A stretch of DNA of 64,000 nt from G963665925 sp963676345 (GCA_963676345.2 CAXXTS010000006.1:186001-250000); one strand, 5' to 3'; shown: positions 18,872 to 28,971, counted from the first letter of the stretch. Translations and numbers: made by a program. The notes: generated by a model from the letters alone, not told the origin.

Positions 18872-20827
18872 GTGAAAAAGTTTTTTTCAATTCTATTTAT
18901 TTTTGTTCTTTTCCTAGTTCTTATTATGACTTTGATGAATGAACAAACTACAATGTCTAAAATTGAAAATAGATCTTTGAAAGTGTTTAATATTGATGAA
19001 ATCACAATTCATGATTTTGCAAGTGATTTTGTAAATGGAAACCTAGATGAGTATATTGACGACCAGTTGTTTTCACGCGAAGAGTTAATTGAAATAATTG
19101 ATGAATTGAGTTATAAGTGGTTTGATATACGCGAGTTTGGAAATACAATATTAGGCAAAAAAGACTATGTTTTTACAAAGTTGAGATTTGCAAATCAAAG
19201 AATAGAGCCAGATGTTGAGACAAAAATTAGAACTCAAATTGAAAAATTGTCAGAGCTAAGTCACTATGCGCATGTTAGTGTTATTCTAGCACCAGATCAA
19301 GTTTATTGGGATCAAGATAAATTACCTAATTATTATGAGAGCTATGAACCACTTCAATATGATACCCTGCTTGGATTGTTAAATGAGTCAAAAGAGATTA
19401 ATGTTGTTGATGTACATAAAGAATATACAAACTATTCAAGTGATGTTGAATCTTACTTTTATTATGCTAATCCGCATTGGAATATGTTGGGGACGAAACT
19501 TGCAATAAGTGCAACACTGAAGCAATTGGGATTTGATGTAGAAGATATCAAATTATCAAGGAAACGAATAGATTTGAATGATGAAGTGGCTGTAAAAACA
19601 CATAATGAGTTACCATATCATTATTCGATAGATGCATCTTATAAAACAATCCCCTTTGAATATAAAACGGTAGACGAACAAATAGTTTACGAAGTGAATC
19701 AGGTGTCTACAGATTGTAGTTGGAGATGGCTAACTGAAGATGAAATTGATGGAATATATATGAATAAATATCCAAGGTTTAAATATGGTAATGTTGGGAA
19801 TGCTTCAATTGCAATTAGTGTCAATAATAATAAAGATTTACCTGTGGCAATAATTTACCATGATAGCTTTGCAAAGTCTATGCCACCTTTTTTTAACCAA
19901 TATTTTTCAAAAGTAATTTATATAGGTACACATAAACTGGATAGCGAAATAATTTTCACTGAACAGCCCGAATATATTTTTATTGAATCTGTACCGAATG
20001 CTTTATACCAAAGGTTTAGTGCACTCTTCTCTGGAGATGAGTTTTTTAGTAATGATTCAGATTCATTGTATACTGCAAAAAAAATTAATTTTAATAGTGG
20101 TATGATGGGATATGGTAAAGGTTATGTAAAATCGGCACAAGATGCTTCGATGAATTTATTTTTTAATAGAGAAGAAAAAAACATGGCCATTATTCAGATA
20201 ACTAAAGAATCAAGAGAAAAAATGAAGAATATGAGAATTGAAATTAGGTTAGATAACGAAGTTCTATTTGAAAAGGAAAGTGGTTTGGATATTGGGAATA
20301 AAATTGTTTTTAGCGTTCCTAGTGAAACTAAGGGATATCCAATCCATAAGATGGACATTAAAGTTCGAGGAGATAATGGTGTTCCAACTGAGTATGGGTT
20401 GGATATTGTATCAATCCAAATACTGAACAATGGAAAAAATCAGGAACAGATAGAGATGGATTTAGTCGCAAATCATGAAGATGTGAGAGGCTACATAGAG
20501 GCGTTGATATATAATCGTGATACAAATGAACTTTTGATTAACGGTTGGGCAATCAACAAAGGTCTATGTTCTGATAAAAACACAGAACACTTTGTTATTA
20601 TCGATGGCGATGGTGATAAAAGGACATTCCAGCTTTCTAATAATATTAAGAAAGGCGTAACGAATGTAGTAAAAGATGGTAATACATATGACTTCGCAGG
20701 ATATCATGGTATCATTGAGATTGATGATTTAGAATCTGGAGAATATGAGGTTACTGTACTAACAAAAAATTCAAATGTTATTGGAGAAATTAAAAGTAAA
20801 AAGAGGTTTATAATTGATCTTAACTAA
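18872..20827 (+). CDS. AlgJ/AlgX-like (DHHW) SGNH-fold protein with added C-terminal region
   Basis: An N-terminal hydrophobic helix (about residues 4-22) anchors or secretes this 651-residue protein. The catalytic-looking set of the AlgJ/AlgX/DHHW group is visible: ANPHWNMLG with His202, and YHDSF with Asp331 and Ser332. Such proteins act with an MBOAT O-acyltransferase to acylate polysaccharides outside the membrane. After about residue 390 there are roughly 260 extra residues, including a beta-rich part ending near LLINGWAINKG, which are missing in the paralogue at 22303 and could bind the glycan. GTG start, with GGAGG and a second GAGG just upstream, 2 bp after the YfhO gene. Confidence 0.78.
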   Translation: MKKFFSILFIFVLFLVLIMTLMNEQTTMSKIENRSLKVFNIDEITIHDFASDFVNGNLDEYIDDQLFSREELIEIIDELSYKWFDIREFGNTILGKKDYVFTKLRFANQRIEPDVETKIRTQIEKLSELSHYAHVSVILAPDQVYWDQDKLPNYYESYEPLQYDTLLGLLNESKEINVVDVHKEYTNYSSDVESYFYYANPHWNMLGTKLAISATLKQLGFDVEDIKLSRKRIDLNDEVAVKTHNELPYHYSIDASYKTIPFEYKTVDEQIVYEVNQVSTDCSWRWLTEDEIDGIYMNKYPRFKYGNVGNASIAISVNNNKDLPVAIIYHDSFAKSMPPFFNQYFSKVIYIGTHKLDSEIIFTEQPEYIFIESVPNALYQRFSALFSGDEFFSNDSDSLYTAKKINFNSGMMGYGKGYVKSAQDASMNLFFNREEKNMAIIQITKESREKMKNMRIEIRLDNEVLFEKESGLDIGNKIVFSVPSETKGYPIHKMDIKVRGDNGVPTEYGLDIVSIQILNNGKNQEQIEMDLVANHEDVRGYIEALIYNRDTNELLINGWAINKGLCSDKNTEHFVIIDGDGDKRTFQLSNNIKKGVTNVVKDGNTYDFAGYHGIIEIDDLESGEYEVTVLTKNSNVIGEIKSKKRFIIDLN

Positions 20828-20844
20828 GTTTAGCGGGAGGGCGC

Positions 20845-22281
20845 ATGATTTTTCCATCGAATATTTTTCTGTTTTTTTTCTTACCTTTGGTTTTAGGTGC
20901 TTATTATCTATTTCCGCATAAAGTTAGGAATTTTGTGATTTTAGTAGCATCTCTATTCTTTTATGCTTGGGGAGAGCCAAAGTATTTTTTTGTAATGATA
21001 ATCAGTATAGTCTTTAACTATTCAATGGGGGTTTTGATTCATAAATACAAGTTACAGAAAAAAATAGCCCAAATTATCATTTCACTGACTGTTGTAGCAA
21101 ATATAGGTATGTTGATATATTTCAAATATTTAGACTTTTTCATAAAAACACTGAATGATTTGGCCAACACTGAGATTGCTTATCGTAATATTCATTTGCC
21201 AATCGGAATCAGTTTTTTTACATTTCAAGCTTTATCATATGTTATTGACGTTTATAGAGGTGAAGGGGAATATCAAAAGAGTCCATATGATGTAGCAATG
21301 TATATTTCTTTTTTTCCACAGTTAATTGCTGGACCAATTGTTCGGTATCAAACTATAAGTAATCAAATTGATGATGGACAGCGTGAGAGTTTTGATAAGT
21401 TTTCAAGTGGGAGTGTTCGATTTGTTATTGGTTTAGCAAAAAAAGTTATAATTGCAGATCATATGGCTATAATTGCAGATGGAATTTTTGGGTTGGATCC
21501 AGCTGTAATTCCGTTTCATTTTGCTTGGTTAGGGATTGTTTCGTATTCTCTTCAAATCTATTTTGATTTCAGTGGATATAGTGATATGGCAATTGGTTTG
21601 GGGAAAATGTTTGGATTTGAGTTTTTAGAAAATTTCACATATCCATATATATCTAAATCTATAACGGAATTTTGGAGAAGATGGCATATCAGTTTGGGAA
21701 CCTGGTTTAGAGACTACGTCTATATTCCTATGGGTGGAAATAGATCGAAGACCAGTACTCGAAGACTTTTTAACTTATTTACAGTATGGCTACTAACTGG
21801 TCTGTGGCATGGAGCAAGTTGGAATTTTGTTGTATGGGGACTTTGGTTTTTTGTATTTATATCTCTGGAGAAATATTATAATTTCGACAACTTGTTTAAG
21901 TCTAGGGTTTTGAAACATGCATACTCTATTATTGTAGTTATAATTGGGTGGGTATTTTTTAGAAGTGCAACATTAACTGACTCGATATTATATTTGAAAG
22001 CAATGCTCGGTTTGAATGAATATGTAACCAGTATTAATGGACTAAACTATTTTAAATATTATATGGGGAATTATAGTCTGTTCCTAATACTTGCAATTGT
22101 ATTTTCTACACCAGTATATGCTCATATAGGCAAATTGTCCGAAAATATTAGACGTGTTGGAAGAAGTACGCATGTGTTACTTGAGGGTGTTGCGCTTTCC
22201 TATTACATTGCAATATTTGCAATAACAATAATGTATATAGTTAGTTCTAAATATACTTCGTTCATTTACTTTAGATTTTAA
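20845..22281 (+). CDS. MBOAT O-acyltransferase (AlgI-like)
   Basis: A 478-residue polytopic membrane protein of the membrane-bound O-acyltransferase family, closest in appearance to AlgI and DltB-like acyl exporters. The N-terminus has the typical LPLVLGAYYLFP and FFYAWGEPKYF, and the invariant histidine lies in LTGLWHGASWN (His322). Together with the two AlgJ-like neighbours on either side it would move acyl (probably acetyl) groups across the membrane for O-acylation of the polymer. GGGAGGG precedes the ATG. Confidence 0.9.
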   Translation: MIFPSNIFLFFFLPLVLGAYYLFPHKVRNFVILVASLFFYAWGEPKYFFVMIISIVFNYSMGVLIHKYKLQKKIAQIIISLTVVANIGMLIYFKYLDFFIKTLNDLANTEIAYRNIHLPIGISFFTFQALSYVIDVYRGEGEYQKSPYDVAMYISFFPQLIAGPIVRYQTISNQIDDGQRESFDKFSSGSVRFVIGLAKKVIIADHMAIIADGIFGLDPAVIPFHFAWLGIVSYSLQIYFDFSGYSDMAIGLGKMFGFEFLENFTYPYISKSITEFWRRWHISLGTWFRDYVYIPMGGNRSKTSTRRLFNLFTVWLLTGLWHGASWNFVVWGLWFFVFISLEKYYNFDNLFKSRVLKHAYSIIVVIIGWVFFRSATLTDSILYLKAMLGLNEYVTSINGLNYFKYYMGNYSLFLILAIVFSTPVYAHIGKLSENIRRVGRSTHVLLEGVALSYYIAIFAITIMYIVSSKYTSFIYFRF

Positions 22282-22302
22282 CAATATAAAAGGATTGGAT
22301 AT

Positions 22303-23478
22303 ATGAAATCGAAGCACTTATTCACGATACTGTTCTTAACAGGTGTAGTCTTCTTTTGTTGGGGGTCATTCATAAGTGAAGACGAAAAGATCTCTAAAAC
22401 AGAAAATAGAAGATTGCAAACAATGAATTCTTCTGAATTGTCAGTAAAAGATTTTATTGATGGTTTTTATAATGGATATTTTGAAAGGTATATTGATGAT
22501 CAGCTGATATTTAGGGATGAACTTATTTCAATGGTGAATTCATTAAACTTCCAATATTTTAATGTTAAAGAATTTGGCAATATAATCATCGGTAAAGAAG
22601 ACTACATATTTCATAAATCGACATTTGCGAATGACCAATGTGATATGAATCGAATGAAACAAATTGAAAAGCAATTGGAATGGTTAAATGAGTATGCTAA
22701 AACTCACAATGTATCGCTACTAATGATACCAGATCAAATTACATTTGCGGCTAAGTATTTGCCTGATTATTATGAATTTTACGAGCCGATAGAGTATGAT
22801 ACAATATCAGAAAGTTTAGATGTATTTCCTAATATCCATAAGATTGATTTACAGAATTATTTTGAACATCAAGAAGAACCCACGTCATACTTCTATTTTG
22901 GAAATCCACACTGGAATATGAAAGGAACTCAGATGGGAGTTCACCAGTTAATGACTTCAATGGGAATTGAGTATCAAGAGGTACCGTTAAGTGAAGTGCA
23001 AATTGATATTATGAATAGAGATGCGGTCAATGAGCATATCGCAAATAGATATCATTATAGTCCGCGAACTTTATATAATCAAATTCCATTCGAGTATGAG
23101 ACTCATAGGGATCAGCTCATTTATGAAGTTGAATCAACTGAAGAACAACAAGGCTGGCAATGGATTCCACAAGATGAAGCAAATGATTTTCTGTTTGAAT
23201 ATTACCCGAAGTTGAGTTATGGTGATGTTGGAAATGGAAAAATTGCTGTATCCATAAATAAAAATAAAGAGTTACCTACATTGTTGATTTATCATGATAG
23301 CTTTGGGCAGTCTATGCCTATTTTCATGAATAGATACTTTTCAAAAGTTATTTATATTGGATCATTTACATTAGAACAAGAAATGATAGAAAAAATGAAT
23401 CCTGATTATATTGTAATTGAATCAGTACCAAATTCATTATATGCACGTATACCAAGACTTATGAAGATAGAAAGGTAG
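22303..23478 (+). CDS. AlgJ/AlgX-like (DHHW) SGNH-fold protein
   Basis: A 391-residue paralogue of the protein encoded at 18872, with a single N-terminal membrane helix. The conserved sites are GNPHWNMKG (His203) and YHDSFGQSM (Asp332, Ser333). It lacks the long C-terminal extension. It immediately follows the MBOAT gene, the order seen in alginate and other polysaccharide O-acetylation operons. Two such partners around one MBOAT suggest two acceptor sites; that is inference. No terminator is seen in the 88 bp that follow. Confidence 0.8.
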   Translation: MKSKHLFTILFLTGVVFFCWGSFISEDEKISKTENRRLQTMNSSELSVKDFIDGFYNGYFERYIDDQLIFRDELISMVNSLNFQYFNVKEFGNIIIGKEDYIFHKSTFANDQCDMNRMKQIEKQLEWLNEYAKTHNVSLLMIPDQITFAAKYLPDYYEFYEPIEYDTISESLDVFPNIHKIDLQNYFEHQEEPTSYFYFGNPHWNMKGTQMGVHQLMTSMGIEYQEVPLSEVQIDIMNRDAVNEHIANRYHYSPRTLYNQIPFEYETHRDQLIYEVESTEEQQGWQWIPQDEANDFLFEYYPKLSYGDVGNGKIAVSINKNKELPTLLIYHDSFGQSMPIFMNRYFSKVIYIGSFTLEQEMIEKMNPDYIVIESVPNSLYARIPRLMKIER

Positions 23479-23566
23479 TAGTTTTAAGTTGATAAATTTG
23501 GTGTGACAAGCAATCAATTTGATTGTAGACGGAATGATAAATGATATTGTGAAAGGAGACTAGGCT

Positions 23567-24586
23567 ATGAAAAAAAGAGCTTTAATAACAGGTATCAATG
23601 GACAAGATGGTTCGTATTTGGCAGAACTATTACTGAGTAAAGATTATGAGGTATATGGTTTACTCCGAAGAAAGAGTGTTGCGGATTATGGTAATGTTGA
23701 TCATTTAAAAAATGAAATTGAATTTATATATGGTGATATGACAGATTACGTATCGCTTGTGAATGCTATGAGAAAATCTCAGGCTGACGAAGTTTATAAT
23801 CTTGCAGCGCAATCCTTTGTTGGTACATCATGGGAACAGCCAATAGCAACAGCTGAGATTGATGCTATTGGGGTGACAAATCTACTAGAAGCTATAAGGC
23901 TTGTTAATCCTAAAGCAAGGTTTTATCAGGCTTCAACAAGCGAAATGTATGGATTGGTTCAGGCTGTACCTCAAAATGAAGATACACCATTTTACCCAAG
24001 AAGTCCGTATGGTGTTGCAAAGCTATATGGTCACTGGATTACAAAAAATTACCGTGAGAGTTATGATTTATATGCTTGTTCGGGCATATTGTTTAACCAT
24101 GAATCGGAACGACGTGGGAAAGAATTTGTAACTAGAAAAATTACGGATGCCGTAGCACAAATAAAACTTGGTTTACTAGATACTCTTGAATTAGGAAATA
24201 TGTCAGCAAAACGTGACTGGGGACATTCAAAAGACTATGTTGAAGCAATGTGGCTAATGTTGCAGCAAGATGAAGCGCGAGACTATGTTGTTGCATCAGG
24301 TGAAACGCACGAAGTAAGAGAATTTGTCAAGTTAGCATTTAAAGAACTGGATATTGACATTGAGTTTAAAGGTGAGGGCATAGATGAAGTTGGAGTAGAT
24401 AAAGCTACAGGTAATGTGGTTGTAAAGGTTAACCCGAAATTTTTCAGACCAGCTGAAGTTGAGTTGCTTCTTGGTGACCCGACACGTGCTGAAACAGAGT
24501 TAAAATGGGAACGTAAGGTATCATTCGTAGAATTGGTTTCAAGAATGGTTAAGCATGATTATATTTTATTACAGGGTGAAAAGTAA
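23567..24586 (+). CDS. gmd: GDP-mannose 4,6-dehydratase
   Basis: Converts GDP-D-mannose to GDP-4-dehydro-6-deoxy-D-mannose with NADP. The N-terminal Rossmann motif GINGQDGSYLAELL is highly characteristic of Gmd, as are NLAAQSFVGTSW, the catalytic SPYGVAKLY and the FNHESERRG loop. The length of 339 residues is typical. AAAGGAG lies upstream of the ATG. It is followed by the reductase gene, so the pair would supply GDP-D-rhamnose. Confidence 0.94.
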   Translation: MKKRALITGINGQDGSYLAELLLSKDYEVYGLLRRKSVADYGNVDHLKNEIEFIYGDMTDYVSLVNAMRKSQADEVYNLAAQSFVGTSWEQPIATAEIDAIGVTNLLEAIRLVNPKARFYQASTSEMYGLVQAVPQNEDTPFYPRSPYGVAKLYGHWITKNYRESYDLYACSGILFNHESERRGKEFVTRKITDAVAQIKLGLLDTLELGNMSAKRDWGHSKDYVEAMWLMLQQDEARDYVVASGETHEVREFVKLAFKELDIDIEFKGEGIDEVGVDKATGNVVVKVNPKFFRPAEVELLLGDPTRAETELKWERKVSFVELVSRMVKHDYILLQGEK

Positions 24587-24603
24587 TCAAATAGGAGGAA
24601 CTC

Positions 24604-25554
24604 ATGCGCGCTCTAATAACAGGAATAGAAGGATTTGTTGGTTCATATCTAACGAAGGAGTTACAAGCACACGGTATAGAGGTATATGGAACATTTTTTG
24701 ATGGAAAGAGCATCGTAAATGAATATTTTGAAGACGTAGAGTTGCATGAGTTAAATGTGTTAGATCGATTGAAGTTTAAAGAAATAATTGATTGTATTAA
24801 ACCAGACTATGTGTTACATTTAGCTGCTCAGAGTTCGGCAGCACTATCTTGGAAAAACCCTCAAATCACTATGTCGATAAATATTAATGGGACAATTAAT
24901 CTACTTGAAGCAGTACGAGAGACAAATAAGTCAACTCGCATAATGTTATTTGGTTCTAGTGAACAATATGGCGTCATAAAAGAGGACGAACTTCCAATTA
25001 AAGAGACTAATGAATTAAGACCTGGGAATCCATATTCTATTAGCAAAACAACACAGGAGAGTATTGCGCAGTTATATATTGACTCATATAACTTAGATAT
25101 AGTATTGACACGCTCGTTTAATCATATAGGGTTAAATCAGAGCACAACATTTGTAATCCCAGATATAGCAAGTAGAATTGCTCAGATAGAAGCTGGGGAA
25201 ATTGAACCTACACTTAAAATGGGAAACTTGGAAGCCTCACGAGATTTCACGGATGTTAGTGATGTTGTAAGAGCATATTATGTAATTCTGACACAAGGCG
25301 CCGCTGGCGAAGTTTACAATGTTGGATCAGGGACAGTTAAGAAAATTCGCGATATTGTTGATTATATGCTGAGTAAGTCTAGTATTGATATAGTTGTGAA
25401 GAGAGATCCGAATAGAATGAGGCCTTCTGACAATCCTATAATTCAGTGTGATAACACAAAGCTCAGAAAATTGGGATGGGAGAAGCAGAAAGATATATTA
25501 GATTCAATAAATGAGATTTTGGACTATTGGAGACGTAAATATAAGTCCGGTTAA
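24604..25554 (+). CDS. rmd: GDP-4-dehydro-6-deoxy-D-mannose reductase
   Basis: A 316-residue extended short-chain dehydrogenase with GIEGFVGSYL at the N-terminus and a YSISK catalytic motif. Next to gmd it most likely reduces the 4-keto intermediate to GDP-D-rhamnose (Rmd). GDP-fucose synthase is less likely because the protein looks like the Rmd/Gmd-paralogue group rather than WcaG. AGGAGG precedes the ATG. Product stereochemistry cannot be proved from sequence. Confidence 0.85.
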   Translation: MRALITGIEGFVGSYLTKELQAHGIEVYGTFFDGKSIVNEYFEDVELHELNVLDRLKFKEIIDCIKPDYVLHLAAQSSAALSWKNPQITMSININGTINLLEAVRETNKSTRIMLFGSSEQYGVIKEDELPIKETNELRPGNPYSISKTTQESIAQLYIDSYNLDIVLTRSFNHIGLNQSTTFVIPDIASRIAQIEAGEIEPTLKMGNLEASRDFTDVSDVVRAYYVILTQGAAGEVYNVGSGTVKKIRDIVDYMLSKSSIDIVVKRDPNRMRPSDNPIIQCDNTKLRKLGWEKQKDILDSINEILDYWRRKYKSG

Positions 25555-25582
25555 GTGATGATAGATATATGAGGTGGATATT

Positions 25583-26911
25583 TTGCATATTATTTTACTT
25601 TCAGGTGGTTCAGGAAAGAGATTATGGCCACTTTCTAATGATATACGGTCTAAGCAATTTTTGAGAGTTCTTAAAGGTCCTAATGGCGAAATGGAGTCGA
25701 TGGTACAAAGGGTCTATCGCCAACTAGATGAAGTTGGACTGTCGGATTCGGTAACAGTGGTAGCAGGACAAAGCCAAAAAGAGCAAGTTGTTTCTCAATT
25801 GGGTAGTCATGTGAACTTAGTGATTGAGCCAGAAAGACGAGATACATTTCCTGCTATTGCCCTGGCATGTGTTTTTTTGAAAAGTGAATATCAAGTTGAT
25901 TTAGATGAAAGTGTCATAGTTTTACCGGTTGACCCCTTTGTCGAGAATGATTTTTTTGAAAATATTAAGAAGCTTGGTGAGCTGGTGGCAAGTGATGATG
26001 TGGATTTAGCATTACTAGGTGCTCTACCAACATATCCATCTGAGAAATACGGGTATATAGTTCCGCGAGATAAAGGTCATATTTCTGATGTGCTGAGTTT
26101 TAAGGAAAAGCCATCAGAAGAAAAAGCTCATGAGTTCATATCAATGGGAGCTCTTTGGAATTGTGGTGTATTTGGATTTAAACTTAAATATGTACTCAAC
26201 ATAATTGAAAACGAATATGATTTTGAACAAGTCGATTATACTGGATTATATAGAGACTACCAGAAATTCAAGAAAATAAGTTTTGATTATGCTGTTGTAG
26301 AAAAGACTGAGAAGATTAAGTCAATTGTTTATTCTGGTATGTGGAAGGACTTAGGTACTTGGAATACACTTACTGAAGAAATGGAAGTAAATGCATATGG
26401 GCAAGTTCTATTTAACGATGAATGTAATGATACTCATGTTATTAACGAGCTTGCTGTACCGGTGGTCGCAATGGGAATGGAAGATAGTGTTATTGTAGCT
26501 TCACATGATGGTATATTAGTTGCAAAAAAAAATCAAACACCTAAATTAAAAAACTTTATTAGCGAATTTGATAACATGCCGAGATATCAAGAAAAAAGAT
26601 GGGGAGTAGTTCAAGTCTTATATCACAATGATACCAGTGAGATAGAATCCTGTTTTAGATGTTTGTATATACAAAAGGGTCATTCGCTGAGTGTCCATAA
26701 ACATCTGGAGAGAAAAGAAGTTTGGACTGTTGTAAGTGGTAGTGGTCTTGTTAATATCAATGGAGTTGACAAGGTTGCTCAAGCGGGTGATGTTGTAGTT
26801 ATTGAGCCAGGTGAGGTTCATTCGTTTAAAGCCGATACAGATGTTGAATTAACTGAGGTGCAAATTGGTAAGAAATTGAAAAAGATGGATAAAGTATTAA
26901 TAAATCTTTAG
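25583..26911 (+). CDS. manC: Mannose-1-phosphate guanylyltransferase with C-terminal cupin
   Basis: Makes GDP-mannose from GTP and mannose-1-phosphate. The N-terminus HIILLSGGSGKRLWPLSN carries the nucleotidyltransferase signature; VLPVDPFVE and the FKEKPSEEKA segment follow. Residues from about 345 to the end form the cupin-like part with GHSLSVHKH and WTVVSGSG. A GTG at 25574 is in frame, but AGGTGG at 25572-25577 is spaced 5 bp from a TTG at 25583, which gives the usual family N-terminus, so the TTG is chosen. It sits between gmd/rmd and manA. A phosphomannomutase gene is absent from the window. Confidence 0.87.
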   Translation: MHIILLSGGSGKRLWPLSNDIRSKQFLRVLKGPNGEMESMVQRVYRQLDEVGLSDSVTVVAGQSQKEQVVSQLGSHVNLVIEPERRDTFPAIALACVFLKSEYQVDLDESVIVLPVDPFVENDFFENIKKLGELVASDDVDLALLGALPTYPSEKYGYIVPRDKGHISDVLSFKEKPSEEKAHEFISMGALWNCGVFGFKLKYVLNIIENEYDFEQVDYTGLYRDYQKFKKISFDYAVVEKTEKIKSIVYSGMWKDLGTWNTLTEEMEVNAYGQVLFNDECNDTHVINELAVPVVAMGMEDSVIVASHDGILVAKKNQTPKLKNFISEFDNMPRYQEKRWGVVQVLYHNDTSEIESCFRCLYIQKGHSLSVHKHLERKEVWTVVSGSGLVNINGVDKVAQAGDVVVIEPGEVHSFKADTDVELTEVQIGKKLKKMDKVLINL

Positions 26912-26926
26912 GAAGTGTAGAATAAC

Positions 26927-27754
26927 ATGTTTAATTACATTGTCAAGTTAAGACCATACTTTCATCGCACGCTGTGGGGATGGGAAAAATGGAATATTTC
27001 AACGCATAAGAATGGTTCGTCGATTATTGAAAATGGTAATTACCAAGGTCAATTACTTTCAGATTTTGTAAGAATACCAATAATTATAAAAATAATTTTT
27101 GCTGAAATGGATTTATCTGTTCAAGTTCATCCAAATGAAGAATATGCTAGTCAATTCGAAAATGATGATGAGAAAAATGAATGTTGGTATTTTATTGAAG
27201 TTAAAGATGGAGTAGATGTAGTACTTGGGCTAAAAAATGTAAAATCGGGCGAACATTTAAGAGAAATTTTGAGTAGCAATGCAATTGAAGGACATCTTAA
27301 TAAAATAAGTATTAAGAGCGGAGATTTCATAAGTGTCCCTGCTGGGACTGTGCATTCAATATGCTCTGGTGTCAAAGTGTTAGAAGTCCAGCAAGCATCT
27401 GACACAACATATAGATTATATGATTGGAATAGGGGCCGTGAAACACATATTGACAAAGCAATTGGTGCAGCAAAGTATGATGTAGATATAACTTCACTAT
27501 ATCAGGAAGTTTTTGAGAATCATACTAATGAGTATTACAGTGTAGAAAAAATTCAAGTCAACGAAGAATATTGTTGCGAGCCGGATGATAAGATGACATT
27601 TTATACTGTGACAGATGGCTCTCTTAAAGTTCAATCCAATGATGCTATGTTCAATGATTATATAGCTGTTAAAGATGATGAGAGTTTTATAGTGCCTGAA
27701 GGTATGTCATGTACAGTTACTGGAAATGGTACAATAATAAAAGTACGTATTTAG
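26927..27754 (+). CDS. manA: Mannose-6-phosphate isomerase, class I
   Basis: A zinc-dependent cupin isomerase that links fructose-6-phosphate to mannose-6-phosphate and so feeds GDP-mannose synthesis. Visible zinc and substrate motifs are LSVQVHPNEEYA near residue 65, the acidic ECWYF segment, and SVPAGTVHSI near residue 137. At 275 residues it is slightly shorter than the usual 310-320, mainly at the ends. The N-terminal phrase HRTLWGWEKW is typical of the family. GGAAG precedes the ATG. Confidence 0.85.
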   Translation: MFNYIVKLRPYFHRTLWGWEKWNISTHKNGSSIIENGNYQGQLLSDFVRIPIIIKIIFAEMDLSVQVHPNEEYASQFENDDEKNECWYFIEVKDGVDVVLGLKNVKSGEHLREILSSNAIEGHLNKISIKSGDFISVPAGTVHSICSGVKVLEVQQASDTTYRLYDWNRGRETHIDKAIGAAKYDVDITSLYQEVFENHTNEYYSVEKIQVNEEYCCEPDDKMTFYTVTDGSLKVQSNDAMFNDYIAVKDDESFIVPEGMSCTVTGNGTIIKVRI

Positions 27755-27805
27755 TGAATGAACAGTTTATCAGTAGTTTACTTTGTGGATGAGAGGTGTT
27801 ATATA

Positions 27806-28939
27806 ATGATTAGATTTAATATGCCACCGTGCTGTGGTAACGAAATTGATTATATTGAAAAGGCAATTAGCAATGGGAAAATTTGTGGTGATGGACCAAT
27901 TACAAAAGAATGCAGTCAGCTGTTTGAATCTAAGTTTGGTGCAAAAAAAACATTACTTACAACTTCTTGTACGCATGCTCTTGAAATGGCAGCAATCTTA
28001 ATAAATATTCAACCTGGTGATGAAGTAATTATGCCCTCTTATACATTTGTGTCGACTGCGAATGCTTTTGTATTGAGAGGTGCGCGAATCAAGTTTGTCG
28101 ATATCAGACCGGATACTATGAACATTGATGAAAAACTAATTGAAGAAGCAATTACAGAATCTACAAAAGCAATTGTAGTAGTTCATTATGCAGGTGTTTC
28201 GTGTGAGATGGATTCTATTTTAGAGATTGCAAACAAGTATAATTTGAAAGTAATTGAAGATGCAGCTCAAGGTGTAATGTCCAAATATAAAGGACAATAT
28301 TTAGGAACAATAGGTGATCTTGGTTGCTATAGTTTTCATGAAACTAAGAATTATAGTATGGGTGAAGGTGGAGCCCTTCTCGTCAATGATGAAGAAGATG
28401 TTCTTAGAGCTGAAATCGTAAGAGAGAAAGGAACAAATCGGAGTCAGTTTTTTAGAGGTCAAATCGATAAGTATTCTTGGATGGATATTGGTTCTTCTTA
28501 TCTACCAAGTGAATTGAATGTTGCTTATCTATTACCACAAATTGAGTCTGCTGAAAAAATTAATGATGATAGAATGAGTACATGGAATTACTATTATGAA
28601 TGCTTAAAACCTCTTGAGCGTGAGCGTTTGATTGAGTTACCGATTATCCCAGAGCATTGTGAACATAACGCGCATATGTTTTATATTAAGGTTAAGAATT
28701 TGAACGAGCGTACAGCGCTTTTAGGACATTTAAAAGAAAATCAAATCAACGCAGTTTTCCATTATATACCACTTCATAGCTCGCCAGCAGGTAAGAAGCT
28801 GGGGGATTTTGTTGGAGTAGATAAGTATACAACAAGTGAAAGTGAGAGACTACTTAGATTACCTATTTACTATAATTTCAAAAAATCAGATGTAGATTAT
28901 ATTGTACAATGTATAAATCAATTTTTTGAATTGAAATAG
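27806..28939 (+). CDS. wecE: WecE/RffA-like dTDP-4-keto-6-deoxyglucose transaminase
   Basis: A PLP-dependent DegT/DnrJ/EryC1/StrS sugar aminotransferase with the PLP lysine at Lys181 in SFHETKNY. Long stretches follow the WecE (RffA) pattern, such as GDEVIMPSYTFVSTANAFVL and EDAAQGVMS. WecE makes dTDP-4-amino-4,6-dideoxy-D-galactose (Fuc4N) from the RmlB product. A frame extends back to an ATG at 27758, but GAGAGGTG at 27791-27798 and the family start MIRFNMPP support the ATG at 27806. A GDP-perosamine-type reaction is an alternative because GDP-4-keto-6-deoxymannose is also made here, but the sequence favours WecE. Confidence 0.82.
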   Translation: MIRFNMPPCCGNEIDYIEKAISNGKICGDGPITKECSQLFESKFGAKKTLLTTSCTHALEMAAILINIQPGDEVIMPSYTFVSTANAFVLRGARIKFVDIRPDTMNIDEKLIEEAITESTKAIVVVHYAGVSCEMDSILEIANKYNLKVIEDAAQGVMSKYKGQYLGTIGDLGCYSFHETKNYSMGEGGALLVNDEEDVLRAEIVREKGTNRSQFFRGQIDKYSWMDIGSSYLPSELNVAYLLPQIESAEKINDDRMSTWNYYYECLKPLERERLIELPIIPEHCEHNAHMFYIKVKNLNERTALLGHLKENQINAVFHYIPLHSSPAGKKLGDFVGVDKYTTSESERLLRLPIYYNFKKSDVDYIVQCINQFFELK

Positions 28940-28971
28940 AATTGATTAATTTGGAAGAGTAGGTGGACGTA

